A stretch of DNA of 64,000 bases from NCBI GenBank assembly GCA_001899005.1, contig MKUW01000015.1:186001-250000 (forward strand), given 5' to 3'. Positions 1 to 11,875 of this stretch are shown one piece after another (within the stretch, counting starts at the first letter, position 1; each line of letters begins with the position of its first letter). This DNA comes from Chloroflexi bacterium 44-23. Lineage in GTDB: Bacteria; Chloroflexota; Anaerolineae; Anaerolineales; Anaerolineaceae. The notes under the pieces were generated by a model. The model made no database searches and was not told the origin of the DNA. It was given only the letters and a program-made list of their open reading frames with translations. The translations under genes were made by a program, and so were the position numbers.

Positions 1-552
1 TGCAGGCACATCATACTCAACTTCGAGTAATTCATCTTTTAATTTATACCAGAGTTGTCCATCAGGACCTTCTTCAATGCCGGTGATCCAGTGAGTCGAC
101 TCATAGTAGAGGCGATAAACAGGATCCCAGTATTTATTGGCAACATTACGCATCGTTTGCGTAAAAGGCACCGTTACTTCAGCCAATAATCCTTCAGGCG
201 GAAATACTGAAGTGATCGGGTTGTAACGAACCTGTACTTTTTGTAAGTAGGCGCTGTGCATAAAGCCGCTCCATACGCGATACCAGCGTGGGTTGTAGCC
301 CGGACCATCATCAGATACAACCTCATCATACACATTGACAATTTCATCACGTGTACGTTGGTAAAGTATCTTGCTTTTATCGGAAGGTTCAGAATAGACA
401 CTTACAGATTTCGCGCAAACCCGTGCTAAACTGGTGGTAAATTGTTCATCTCCTGAGCGAAAATAGGGACGAAAAGCTTGCGTGGAAAGAGCGGCTGCTC
501 CTATCAGTGTGCCTTTTAAGAAGTTCCGTCGTGAAATTTCGTTATTGAACAT
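1..552 (-). CDS. Tat-exported protein with SH3-like region, possibly an L,D-transpeptidase (3' end truncated by window edge; not in the ORF track)
   Basis: Reverse complement from 552 reads MFNNEISRRNFLKGTLIGAAALSTQAFRPYFRSGDEQFTTSLARVCAKSVSVYSEPSDKSKILYQRTRDEIVNV..., open to position 1. Twin-arginine motif SRRNFLKG. Confidence 0.75.
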   Translation of the reverse strand, partial: MFNNEISRRNFLKGTLIGAAALSTQAFRPYFRSGDEQFTTSLARVCAKSVSVYSEPSDKSKILYQRTRDEIVNVYDEVVSDDGPGYNPRWYRVWSGFMHSAYLQKVQVRYNPITSVFPPEGLLAEVTVPFTQTMRNVANKYWDPVYRLYYESTHWITGIEEGPDGQLWYKLKDELLEVEYDVPA

Positions 553-671
553 ATAAGCATTATACCAAAGTAGACTTAATGCATCCAATTAAAATACTGA
601 TGTTGAAAAAAAGTTTGATAAAAAAAGTGTGCTTTGTTCTTAACCGTTCAGCCATGCCATTGTGAGTCACC

Positions 672-766
672 GTTCTTGTCTTTGGTGGTGCGGCAATCTC
701 TTTTAAGTAGAATTCTCATAAAACAGAAAATTACTTCGCAATGCCATCATTTTTAGAAAGACTGAG
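672..766. repeat. Imperfect ~95-bp intergenic direct repeat, copy 1
   Basis: gttcttgtctttggtggtgcggcaatctcttttaagtagaattctcataaaacagaaaattacttcgcaatgccatcatttttagaaagac matches 1085-1182. Confidence 0.8.
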
Positions 767-900
767 TAGTCATTATGAACTTCATTCACCCCCAAGGATG
801 AAAATTTGGTACTATTTTCAGGTCAGTTACGAAAGGTCTTTGAATTTCACTTTGGAATTAATGGTATGAATAAACAGTTTTTCAACCCAAGTCCGCCGAT

Positions 901-963
901 GGGCGAAGCATCCGCGATGGGTGGGTTTTTACAAGATAGGACGGTTTTCCGGATGCTTCGCCC
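901..963. repeat. Perfect 14-bp inverted repeat (gggcgaagcatccg / cggatgcttcgccc)
   Basis: Arms 901-914 and 950-963, perfect reverse complements, 35-nt loop. Confidence 0.8.
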
Positions 964-1084
964 TTGCGAAAGATCTCACGCGAAAGAGACATAATGCCAC
1001 TTGAAAGGAGGGTTTTTTACTTTTTTTCTCAAATCAGTTCATAACGGTCCAAACTATTACTGTTTTTTGTTATGAGCAGCCATA

Positions 1085-1182
1085 GTTCTTGTTCTTGGTG
1101 GCGAGGCAATCCCTCTTTAGTAGAATGCTCATAAATCAGAAAATTACTTCTCAATGCCATCATTTTTAGAAAGACAGAGAAG
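1085..1182. repeat. Imperfect ~95-bp intergenic direct repeat, copy 2
   Basis: gttcttgttcttggtggcgaggcaatccctctttagtagaatgctcataaatcagaaaattacttctcaatgccatcatttttagaaagac; see copy 1. Confidence 0.8.
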
Positions 1183-1269
1183 GTACCTTTATTTTTAGGA
1201 AATTTCTTATGTTCTCATCAACCATCAGGTATTAGCCAGAGTTAAATAAAAAAGATTGGCATCTTTTTT

Positions 1270-1350
1270 AAAAATTTGGAGCAAAGTGTTTTGGACTGGC
1301 GATTGCCAGTCCAAAACACTCCTCAACACCGTTTATTGAAAAAATTCAAT
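1270..1350. repeat. Dispersed hairpin repeat, copy 1
   Basis: Perfect 16-bp stem AGTGTTTTGGACTGGC (1285-1300), GATT, GCCAGTCCAAAACACT (1305-1320), with flanks shared with the copies at 11876 and 20800. Confidence 0.85.
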
Positions 1351-1665
1351 GATTGGGATTAATAAATATCTTCAATTTGAAAATCATTTATCTATTGTGG
1401 GAGTGTACACCCATTAAAACCATGTGTACTATGAAAATGATTGATTTGTGACAAGCGTTGATTCAGAGAATGACTTGCATTTCTTTCGCGGGTTTGTGAG
1501 GTCTGAGAAAAAAAGACATCCTACAAAAAATTGTTTTTGTTTTCAAAAAATCAGAGAATCAAGATGTTAATAGGTATAAAAAATCGTTGACAAATGGGAA
1601 ATTATCATTGAGATGATGATTGGGTGAAAACACAAAAAGCTCGATTGCCTGGAAAGGTGAATTAA

Positions 1666-2424
1666 ATGGAATTCGAAAATAGAGTTGTTGTGGTCACTGG
1701 GGCCGGTTCAGGGATTGGCAAAGCCACAGCACTAACATTTGCTAAGGCTGGTGCCAAATTGGTGCTGGGAGATATTGATGGAAATAGCCTGAAAGAATTA
1801 ACCACTTTACTGGCTAAGAATGGTACTCAAGCGGTTGGCGTTCAAGGTGATATATCAAAGGAAGAAGATTGTGAGGCTTTGATTGGTGCAGCCAGATCTA
1901 CGTTTGGCCAGGTTGACATCCTCATTAATAATGCCGGTATTATGGATCGCTTCTTACCAGTTGGTGAACTTGATAATTACACCTGGAAGCATGTGCTGGC
2001 AGTTAATTTGGAGGGTGTCTTTTTTACAATGCGAGCGGTAATACCGATGATGATTGCCCGAAGTTCAGGGACGATTGTTAATATTGGCTCAGTAGCCGGG
2101 ATAGGAGGTGGATATGCGGGGGCTGCTTATACCACTTCGAAACATGCTTTGGTGGGTTTGACGAAAAATACTGCGGTTATGTATGCAAAGCAGGGCTTGC
2201 GTTGCAACATAATTGTTCCTGGTGGTGTGGAAACCGGAATTTCATTGGGGGGAAATCCGTCAGAATTGGGTTATTCCGTGTTGGAAGCTGCCCTTAAAAC
2301 AATGCCCAGATCCGGTAAAGCGGAGGAAGTGGCGAATGTCATTTTGTTTGTAAGTTCAGATAAAGCCAGCTTTATAAATGGGGCTGTAATTGAGGTTGAT
2401 GGCGGATGGCTGGCCCAAGGGTAA
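1666..2424 (+). CDS. SDR family oxidoreductase
   Basis: VVVTGAGSGIGKATA, NNAG, YTTSK motifs and INGAVIEVDGGW C-terminus. Confidence 0.95.
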   Translation: MEFENRVVVVTGAGSGIGKATALTFAKAGAKLVLGDIDGNSLKELTTLLAKNGTQAVGVQGDISKEEDCEALIGAARSTFGQVDILINNAGIMDRFLPVGELDNYTWKHVLAVNLEGVFFTMRAVIPMMIARSSGTIVNIGSVAGIGGGYAGAAYTTSKHALVGLTKNTAVMYAKQGLRCNIIVPGGVETGISLGGNPSELGYSVLEAALKTMPRSGKAEEVANVILFVSSDKASFINGAVIEVDGGWLAQG

Positions 2425-2450
2425 TAAAATTTAGAGGCTTATAAGTAAAT

Positions 2451-2484
2451 AAAAGACTGACCGGATCTCCGGTCAGTCTTTTAT
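2451..2484. terminator. Bidirectional rho-independent terminator
   Basis: AAAAGACTGACCGG-ATCT-CCGGTCAGTCTTTT perfect 14-bp stem between the SDR gene and tRNA-Pro. Confidence 0.9.
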
Positions 2485-2487
2485 TAC

Positions 2488-2564
<77 letters not shown>

Positions 2565-2670
2565 ATTGATGCGTGCTAATTATATGCATAGATGTATGTT
2601 TTGACAACCCCCTTAAATTATCCCTAAACACTTGATTAACATGTTAATTGATAATTATTCACACCGTACA

Positions 2671-3471
2671 TCAGCCAGATTTCTGCGCATAGGCAAAGAA
2701 TGTCGGAATGAATTGGATATGGGATTCAAGATTATCATCGGCCAGGTTTTCAAAGGGTCTGAAAGGGTTGGATTTCTCTTCTGCCAGGAGGTTCAGATCA
2801 TTCTCCAGCACTTTTTGTTCGAGTTCCGCTTCCTGGAGGTTTGAAACCAAGGGGCGATTTGCACCGATGATTCCCCATGTAATATTTGAAAATCCTGCAT
2901 CCTGTAATTGGTGAGCAATTTGGCGCCCACCATCGATTCTGGCCCCTTGAATTTTCATTGATTGGTTCTGCAATAGACCCAGTTTTGAATAATTCTCAGG
3001 ATAATCAATGCGCCCTTGATAATCCGGCTCAGCAAAACAAGCCACCCAGCTTTCTTTTCGAACAACCCGTTTCATTTCTTGCAGCATTTTCACCGGCTCT
3101 TGAATCCAAAGCAAAAGGTAATGGCAGTAAACAAAATCGAAGTAATTTTCGAGAAAAGGTATGCAATAGCCATCAGCGTTGATCAATTCGATTGTGGGCT
3201 TCCCAATTTTATTAAATCGTAGAAATTGAAAATGAAGATCCAATCCAAATAATTGGCCTGATCTGGGTTCAGGATAAGAATCCAGGATGGCACCGGTGCC
3301 GCTGCCAATTTCCAGAATTCTAGCTTGTTGTGGTAATCTGATTCTGTTAAGGATAAAAGAACGCGCTTCGGTTGTCCAACTCGATTGTTGAACAAAACGA
3401 TTGTGCCATTCCTGCGTTTTCAAACTTTTTCTTTGACGTACTGTTTGGCATTTGTCCAGATTGACTCCCAA
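2671..3471 (-). CDS. Class I SAM-dependent methyltransferase
   Basis: ILEIGSGTGAIL (motif I), FVYCHYLLLWI, MLQEMKRVVRKESWVACFAEPD. Overlaps the 3' end of the upstream pseudo-rSAM gene by 52 nt. Confidence 0.85.
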   Translation of the reverse strand: MGVNLDKCQTVRQRKSLKTQEWHNRFVQQSSWTTEARSFILNRIRLPQQARILEIGSGTGAILDSYPEPRSGQLFGLDLHFQFLRFNKIGKPTIELINADGYCIPFLENYFDFVYCHYLLLWIQEPVKMLQEMKRVVRKESWVACFAEPDYQGRIDYPENYSKLGLLQNQSMKIQGARIDGGRQIAHQLQDAGFSNITWGIIGANRPLVSNLQEAELEQKVLENDLNLLAEEKSNPFRPFENLADDNLESHIQFIPTFFAYAQKSG

Positions 3472-4601
3472 CTTTCGGAGAGGATGTTTCCTAAAACCTG
3501 GTTAATTCCCTGGGATGGCAGCACATCGCCATCGGGCTCAACATACAACCAACCGATGCCGGCGCCTTCCGGAATCTCGTTAATTGCTTGCGTTTCAAGG
3601 GTCACCGGGTTGTATTGTGAATAGGGAACAGGAAGATTCCATATGAAATTCAGGCCTAACTCAGCGCAGCGATCACGCAGGGAACTGGTTTTTTCGAGTA
3701 GATGAATTGAGTTACTGGATAAAGAGATATTTTCCAGGCCGGATTCCCTTAATTCGACTAAAACGCTCTCGATTTTATCAGCATTTTCCTCATTAACCGT
3801 CAAGTGCACGGTAACATGAATATCTTCATCTAAAGCATTTTTAAGCGCAACCCATGCCGATTTCAAATTGGGATCCATGGTGATGAGAAGGTGGTCAAGA
3901 CCGGCATCTAATAATTGATCCAGGTAATGAGGATCGACGAATTTCAAGCCATCTGTAATCAATCCAGTCACTTGTCCAAGATCTTGTGAATATTGCAAAA
4001 TTTCGGCCAGATCCGATCTGGTGGTTGCTTCTCCTCCGGTAAATACCAGATGGGGGATACCAGCATTCCAGGCTTTGAGAGCAATTGCCTTCCATTCCTC
4101 GGTTGTTAAGTCGCGATCAACCCTATCATGTGGGGAAAGGTTATCTTCACTGGCATTCGCGAGCGAATATGTCAGAGCACAATCGAGGCGATATGGCGCA
4201 CTCAGTTCGCTGTTAAAAGGCTTTTCACGGTCAAAATCAAGATAAGTTACCGGATCGAGATCGGGAACATTGATTATTGTCTCAATTTTCTCAAGAAACG
4301 AATCATAATCTTGCTGTGCTTCACTGTAAGAAGTCTGATAGCGATCAATGATCGATTGTAGCACTTGCGGGCGAGGTGTTTGCTTTATGAAATGAAAAGC
4401 AAATTCTGTCGCTATTTGATTTAAATGCAAGATCGTGGCAGCGTTGATAATCAAAATTCCCTCGGCATTCGAATCAATACGCAAATATAAGCGAAGGGGA
4501 AGATCACTATCAGGAGGGGCTGTAAATCTATAAAAACCTGGAGATAAGGGCTTAGCTTTGTCGAAGAAAACTGCTTTTATTTTATCTAAAATGGCAGACA
4601 T
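3420..4601 (-). CDS. Pseudo-radical-SAM/SPASM paralogue lacking the CxxxCxxC motif and the SPASM cysteines
   Basis: Aligns along its length with the 4625-5962 protein (SAPYRLDCALTY..., GIPHLVFTGGEATTRSDL, LVEPDGDVLPSQ) but CNNDCTHCY is replaced by LANASEDNL. Confidence 0.85.
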   Translation of the reverse strand: MSAILDKIKAVFFDKAKPLSPGFYRFTAPPDSDLPLRLYLRIDSNAEGILIINAATILHLNQIATEFAFHFIKQTPRPQVLQSIIDRYQTSYSEAQQDYDSFLEKIETIINVPDLDPVTYLDFDREKPFNSELSAPYRLDCALTYSLANASEDNLSPHDRVDRDLTTEEWKAIALKAWNAGIPHLVFTGGEATTRSDLAEILQYSQDLGQVTGLITDGLKFVDPHYLDQLLDAGLDHLLITMDPNLKSAWVALKNALDEDIHVTVHLTVNEENADKIESVLVELRESGLENISLSSNSIHLLEKTSSLRDRCAELGLNFIWNLPVPYSQYNPVTLETQAINEIPEGAGIGWLYVEPDGDVLPSQGINQVLGNILSESWESIWTNAKQYVKEKV

Positions 4602-4624
4602 CCGTTCCTCCTCAAATAAATTGG

Positions 4625-5962
4625 CTAATCAGTATCAATGAAAATCAAAGGACACCCACCCCCGCATTCGCGTGCTAATTCGCAATCCTGGCATTTTCCT
4701 GGCAAGTATTGTCTGTTCCGCAATTGCAAGGAGAGGTCATGATTCCAGATGGTTTCCCATGAATTCTGAAGAATATTACCTAATGGTTGATAGTAAGATT
4801 GACAAGGTAGTACGGCGCCATCCGGTTCTATACACATGTTATATAACGCAGCTGTACAACCCTTAACGCCCAGTTCGTTCGTTATTGGGTTGAATTTGCA
4901 ATATTCTGTGGGGGTATACCAAATTAATTTTTGATTGTTTCGAGTGGTTTTTTCGCGAGCCATATCCAAAATACTTTCCAATGCTTCTTCACGTAACCCG
5001 GTACCGACCTCGCGGCCTTTACCTGAGTGAATTAACGCGTTTAAACCGACCGTTGGCACGTTTAATTCAGCCAAAAAATCCAATGTGGCAGGGATCGTGT
5101 CAACATTAGTTGTCAGCATGGTGGTGTTGGTCATCATATACAATTCTTCAGCAACCGTGTTTTTAATCCCTTCGACCGTCTTCACCCAGGCACCGCGCCG
5201 GTTGACCATAGCATCATGGATGCCGGCATCCACCGATTCGAGTGTAATCTGAATGTGATCCAATCCAGCATCTACCAATTTGCGCAGGTAGTCGCGGTTT
5301 GCCAACTTTCGGCCGTTGGTATTTATACCCGCGATTTGGCCTTTGTTTTGCGCATAGGCGATTAGATCGGGAAGGTCATTTCGCAAAGTAGGTTCGCCAC
5401 CTGTAAAAACAATGTGTGGAATGCCAATGTCCCAGAGCATATCGATGATTCTGAACCAATCCTTGGTTTGCAATTCAGGGTAACTTCGGATGCGGGCGTT
5501 ATAACAATGCGTACAGTCATTGTTACAGCGGTAGGTGAGAGCCAGATCCATACGATAAGGTGCGCTGGGAGTGTGGCTGAAAGGCAGATCCATATCAAGG
5601 TCCAAATCACAGACAACGCACGCTTCTTGCGGATCAGCTATTACAGATATTTGGTTAATGAATTCAGAAATATCTGAGGATGCCTGGCTGCTTGATACTT
5701 GGAAATTCCTTTTAAGAGCATGTGTCATTTGTGGTTCGGTTTGCCCGTTGAGGTACCAAAAGGCCATTGCGCTGGCGCTGGGGTTTAAATGATAAGCGCG
5801 AGCTGCATTGACCATTAACAGCCCATTTCCATCGCTTTCGACTCGCAGATGAATTCGGTTCTTGCTATCTTCCTGTTGGTTTGCGAAATGATAGATTCCT
5901 GAAGCAGGAATTTTCTGAAAGGTTAGATCAGTAAGTTTTTCCAGCCATGTTGGAAGATTCAT
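4625..5962 (-). CDS. PqqD-like N-terminal domain plus radical SAM/SPASM peptide-modifying protein
   Basis: LALTYRCNNDCTHCYNARI, FTGGEPTLRNDL, and SPASM cysteines CIEPDGAVLPC...CQDCELARECGGGC. Start set at MNLPTWLEK (5962); the ORF extension to 6022 reads through the CA-tail DNA. Confidence 0.92.
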   Translation of the reverse strand: MNLPTWLEKLTDLTFQKIPASGIYHFANQQEDSKNRIHLRVESDGNGLLMVNAARAYHLNPSASAMAFWYLNGQTEPQMTHALKRNFQVSSSQASSDISEFINQISVIADPQEACVVCDLDLDMDLPFSHTPSAPYRMDLALTYRCNNDCTHCYNARIRSYPELQTKDWFRIIDMLWDIGIPHIVFTGGEPTLRNDLPDLIAYAQNKGQIAGINTNGRKLANRDYLRKLVDAGLDHIQITLESVDAGIHDAMVNRRGAWVKTVEGIKNTVAEELYMMTNTTMLTTNVDTIPATLDFLAELNVPTVGLNALIHSGKGREVGTGLREEALESILDMAREKTTRNNQKLIWYTPTEYCKFNPITNELGVKGCTAALYNMCIEPDGAVLPCQSYYQPLGNILQNSWETIWNHDLSLQLRNRQYLPGKCQDCELARECGGGCPLIFIDTD

Positions 5963-7668
5963 TAACGACCTCCACCGGCACAAGCACAGGCACAGCCTGC
6001 GCAAGCACAGGCACAGGCACACGAACTGCCACCACCTCCACTGCGCCCGCCGGTAGAACGCCCGGACGTGGTTTGAGGAATGGGATTGGTTTTATTGGTA
6101 ATGGCTCCGGTAAATTTTGAAATGTCACCAACCACCCCGGCCGAGAAAGACTGAACACCATTGGTGATTGAAGCCGCAAAATCAGAACCTGGCAGGTTGG
6201 GTAAATTAATAGTGGTCTTTCCTGAACCGGTCATCGGTGTTACCGAAGGGCGAACTCCGCCAATGGCACCACCACCACTGCTGACCGGCCTTATGGTGGG
6301 ATCATAACGCCACCACCACATCGGCAAAATTACAGGCATGTTTCCAAAAGTGGTACGAGTACGGTCATCATACTTGCGGTCAAGCATGGTCCAATCCATA
6401 TTCTCTTCGTATTTCTCAGATTTCACCTCAGGTGTTTGAGCGGTTTCAACCTGGTTCCAGGCGCGTTCCATTATGTCCTTGTAATATTCGATTGATTCCT
6501 TGCGGCTGAATCCTTTCATTTTCTTTGATACTTCATTCACCAAATCGGTCATCATGGTTTGTAAAGCCGCCGTTTTTGCTTTTGAATCCAGCAGCATCGC
6601 ATCCAGGAATTGTTTTTCATAAAGTTGCAAACCGGCAGGGGCCGGTGATACTGCCTTGATTTCTAAGGGATCCCTGGTGACAACTTCGGCTGCTTCTTTC
6701 TTAAGAGTAGAGAAAAGTATCATGGTCATGACTTTGTCCATCGGCTGCTCCATTAATATGGCTGCTTCTACTGCGGTCAGACCACGCTTGATTCCCTGTC
6801 CCTCAAGTGCAATTTTTGGTGGCAGATATTTTAATTTACGCTTTTTAGCCCCTACCGTTGCCGAATAAATGGTCAGGATAAAGAAACCCAGGAAACCCAG
6901 ACAGATCAATGCTGGACAGATGGCATCCGAGTCAATTTTGATTGCAGGAGCAGTTACAATTTGTGATTCTGGCAAATTACGCGCAGGGAAACTGGCCCCA
7001 AATGTATATTTGCTGTGGACATCTGCATTGGCAGCATGCCAGCGATAATAAACACCGCCAACATTATCATAACCACTATCCGGTTGATCCTGTCCCGGCC
7101 AATTCTTGGGAGTATTATAGCGCGGCTCATCAGAACTCAATCCGGTTGGCAGATAAAGTGTCACCGTCATATCGGTGCTTCCGGTTACATATTGGCTGCC
7201 AAAATAACTTGGGGAGAACTCAAAACTGGCATAGGGCTCGTCCGCTTTCACGTCGGAGGGATACAAGGATTTATTAATAGTGCCAACGTAAACGTGCAAT
7301 TGACCGCGTTTTCCAGGTTGTATGGCGTTAGCTCCCAAGCCGATTGCAACACCGATATCCACATAATCAGAGCGGCTGATGTCTGTGAGCGGTTTTCCGT
7401 CAATTTCAGCACTGATGCTATTCATCACATAATTGTTATTTGGCAAACCAATATCGACATAATCGATTGGTGCACCGTTGGGCTGATTAACGAAATCAAT
7501 CGTATACTCGACGGAGAGTGACCCGTCCTCGTTAACGATTACATCCACCAGTTGTCGCTCAACAGAAAAATAGTAATCTTGGGCAGAAACCGGTGCAGGG
7601 TTTCCCGCAAGCAGCGCCAAAATTAAAAGAACTGAAAGGAATCTTAATTTGTTAATCATCGTATTCAT
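5962..7668 (-). CDS. DUF2207-like membrane protein with C-terminal Cys-Ala repeat tail
   Basis: Signal peptide, extracellular domain, one TM (CPALICLGFLGFFILTIYSATVGA), linker and tail GGGGSSCACACACAGCACACAGGGR. Stop/start overlap TAATG with the rSAM gene. Confidence 0.85.
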   Translation of the reverse strand: MNTMINKLRFLSVLLILALLAGNPAPVSAQDYYFSVERQLVDVIVNEDGSLSVEYTIDFVNQPNGAPIDYVDIGLPNNNYVMNSISAEIDGKPLTDISRSDYVDIGVAIGLGANAIQPGKRGQLHVYVGTINKSLYPSDVKADEPYASFEFSPSYFGSQYVTGSTDMTVTLYLPTGLSSDEPRYNTPKNWPGQDQPDSGYDNVGGVYYRWHAANADVHSKYTFGASFPARNLPESQIVTAPAIKIDSDAICPALICLGFLGFFILTIYSATVGAKKRKLKYLPPKIALEGQGIKRGLTAVEAAILMEQPMDKVMTMILFSTLKKEAAEVVTRDPLEIKAVSPAPAGLQLYEKQFLDAMLLDSKAKTAALQTMMTDLVNEVSKKMKGFSRKESIEYYKDIMERAWNQVETAQTPEVKSEKYEENMDWTMLDRKYDDRTRTTFGNMPVILPMWWWRYDPTIRPVSSGGGAIGGVRPSVTPMTGSGKTTINLPNLPGSDFAASITNGVQSFSAGVVGDISKFTGAITNKTNPIPQTTSGRSTGGRSGGGGSSCACACACAGCACACAGGGR

Positions 7669-7682
7669 TTCCTTTTATGAAG

Positions 7683-8042
7683 TTACCATTTTGGTTCTTC
7701 AGTAATTTGGTAGGTTGTGTGACAGTAGGGACAGGTAACCATGGGAGCTCCGTTCACCATTGTAATGTCCTTTGAGGTGAGCACACCTCCACATGATTGA
7801 CATTTAAGTGCATCAAGCGCCACATTTCCCGGTAAATCGATGTTGAGGGTGACATTATTGGTTTGCTTTTGGGCTTCTTTCGCCTTCTTAGTCACAAAAT
7901 AAATAATGACAAAACCAATGGCAGCCAAAATTACTCCAACAATGATGCTACTGACCTGACCTTGAGGGCTGAATGCGCTTAAAATGAACAAAACGCCAAA
8001 CCCAATTAATATTGCTGCTGCAATGTAACTGATGGTTTTCAT
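7683..8042 (-). CDS. Small two-TM protein with C-terminal zinc ribbon (CQSCGG...CPYCHTTY)
   Basis: Two N-terminal hydrophobic helices and CxxC...CxxC; 14-nt gap to the DUF2207-like gene. Confidence 0.8.
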   Translation of the reverse strand: MKTISYIAAAILIGFGVLFILSAFSPQGQVSSIIVGVILAAIGFVIIYFVTKKAKEAQKQTNNVTLNIDLPGNVALDALKCQSCGGVLTSKDITMVNGAPMVTCPYCHTTYQITEEPKW

Positions 8043-8063
8043 TCTTTTCTCCGAATTAAGTAA

Positions 8064-11383
<3,320 letters not shown>

Positions 11384-11413
11384 AAAAACGGTTGATTAAT
11401 CATCAACCGTTTT
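11384..11413. terminator. Bidirectional terminator between the RlmI-like gene and tmRNA
   Basis: AAAACGGTTGAT-TAATC-ATCAACCGTTTT. Confidence 0.85.
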
Positions 11414-11414
11414 G

Positions 11415-11810
11415 TGGAGATGGCGGGAATTGAACCCGCGTCCGAAAGATTAGATCATCGAACATCTACAAGTTTAGTTGGTTCATCGTTTCCTAACCAG
11501 ATCAGCGAACCGACAAAACTGAAAAGGCACTATCAGCTTGAGCCCGAGAGCTCTCTTTCGATCAGAACGCTGAATGCTGACCGGCACCCTAATCTTGTGA
11601 CGCCCACTTTACCACCGATTAGGGGACGGGGTAGGCGGACGTGGATCCCGTAAGATCCATTTAGCTACTACTTACTCACTAAGCAGCGAGGGGCATAGCA
11701 GCATATGTGTTTGTGCGATTGGCACTTGTTTTGTGTACTGAGTTTACGATGTCGGTACCTCTCGACTTGCAGTCCGGGATCAGCTTCCTCCGTCGAAGCC
11801 TGTCATCCCC
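11415..11810 (-). ncRNA. ssrA: Transfer-messenger RNA (tmRNA)
   Basis: Reverse complement 5' GGGGATGACAGGCTTCGACGGAGGAAGC... and 3' GGACGCGGGTTCAATTCCCGCCATCTCCA. Acceptor stem GGGGATG/CATCTCC pairs. Tag frame (11679-11723) GCC AAT CGC ACA AAC ACA TAT GCT GCT ATG CCC CTC GCT GCT TAG = ANRTNTYAAMPLAA. Confidence 0.95.
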
Positions 11811-11875
11811 GATAGTGATATTATATCATGTATGCAGGTTATAAATAATTAAATTTAATTAAAATTTCGGCGCCA

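Noticed and set aside
806-994. 62-aa ORF over the 14-bp inverted repeat
   Set aside because: No recognisable protein features; coding would cross a hairpin repeat in an otherwise noncoding region.
5962-6022. N-terminal extension MCLCLCLRRLCLCLCRWRSL of the radical SAM ORF
   Set aside because: It is the CA-tail DNA read in another frame; MNLPTWLEK at 5962 with TAATG coupling is the plausible start.
5928-6179. ORF with VRVPVPVLAQAVPVLVPVEVV
   Set aside because: Third reading frame through the Cys-Ala repeat DNA, no independent support.
11414-11653. ORF MEMAGIEPASERLDHRTST... on plus strand
   Set aside because: Antisense to the 3' end of tmRNA; a well-known type of spurious ORF from structural RNA.
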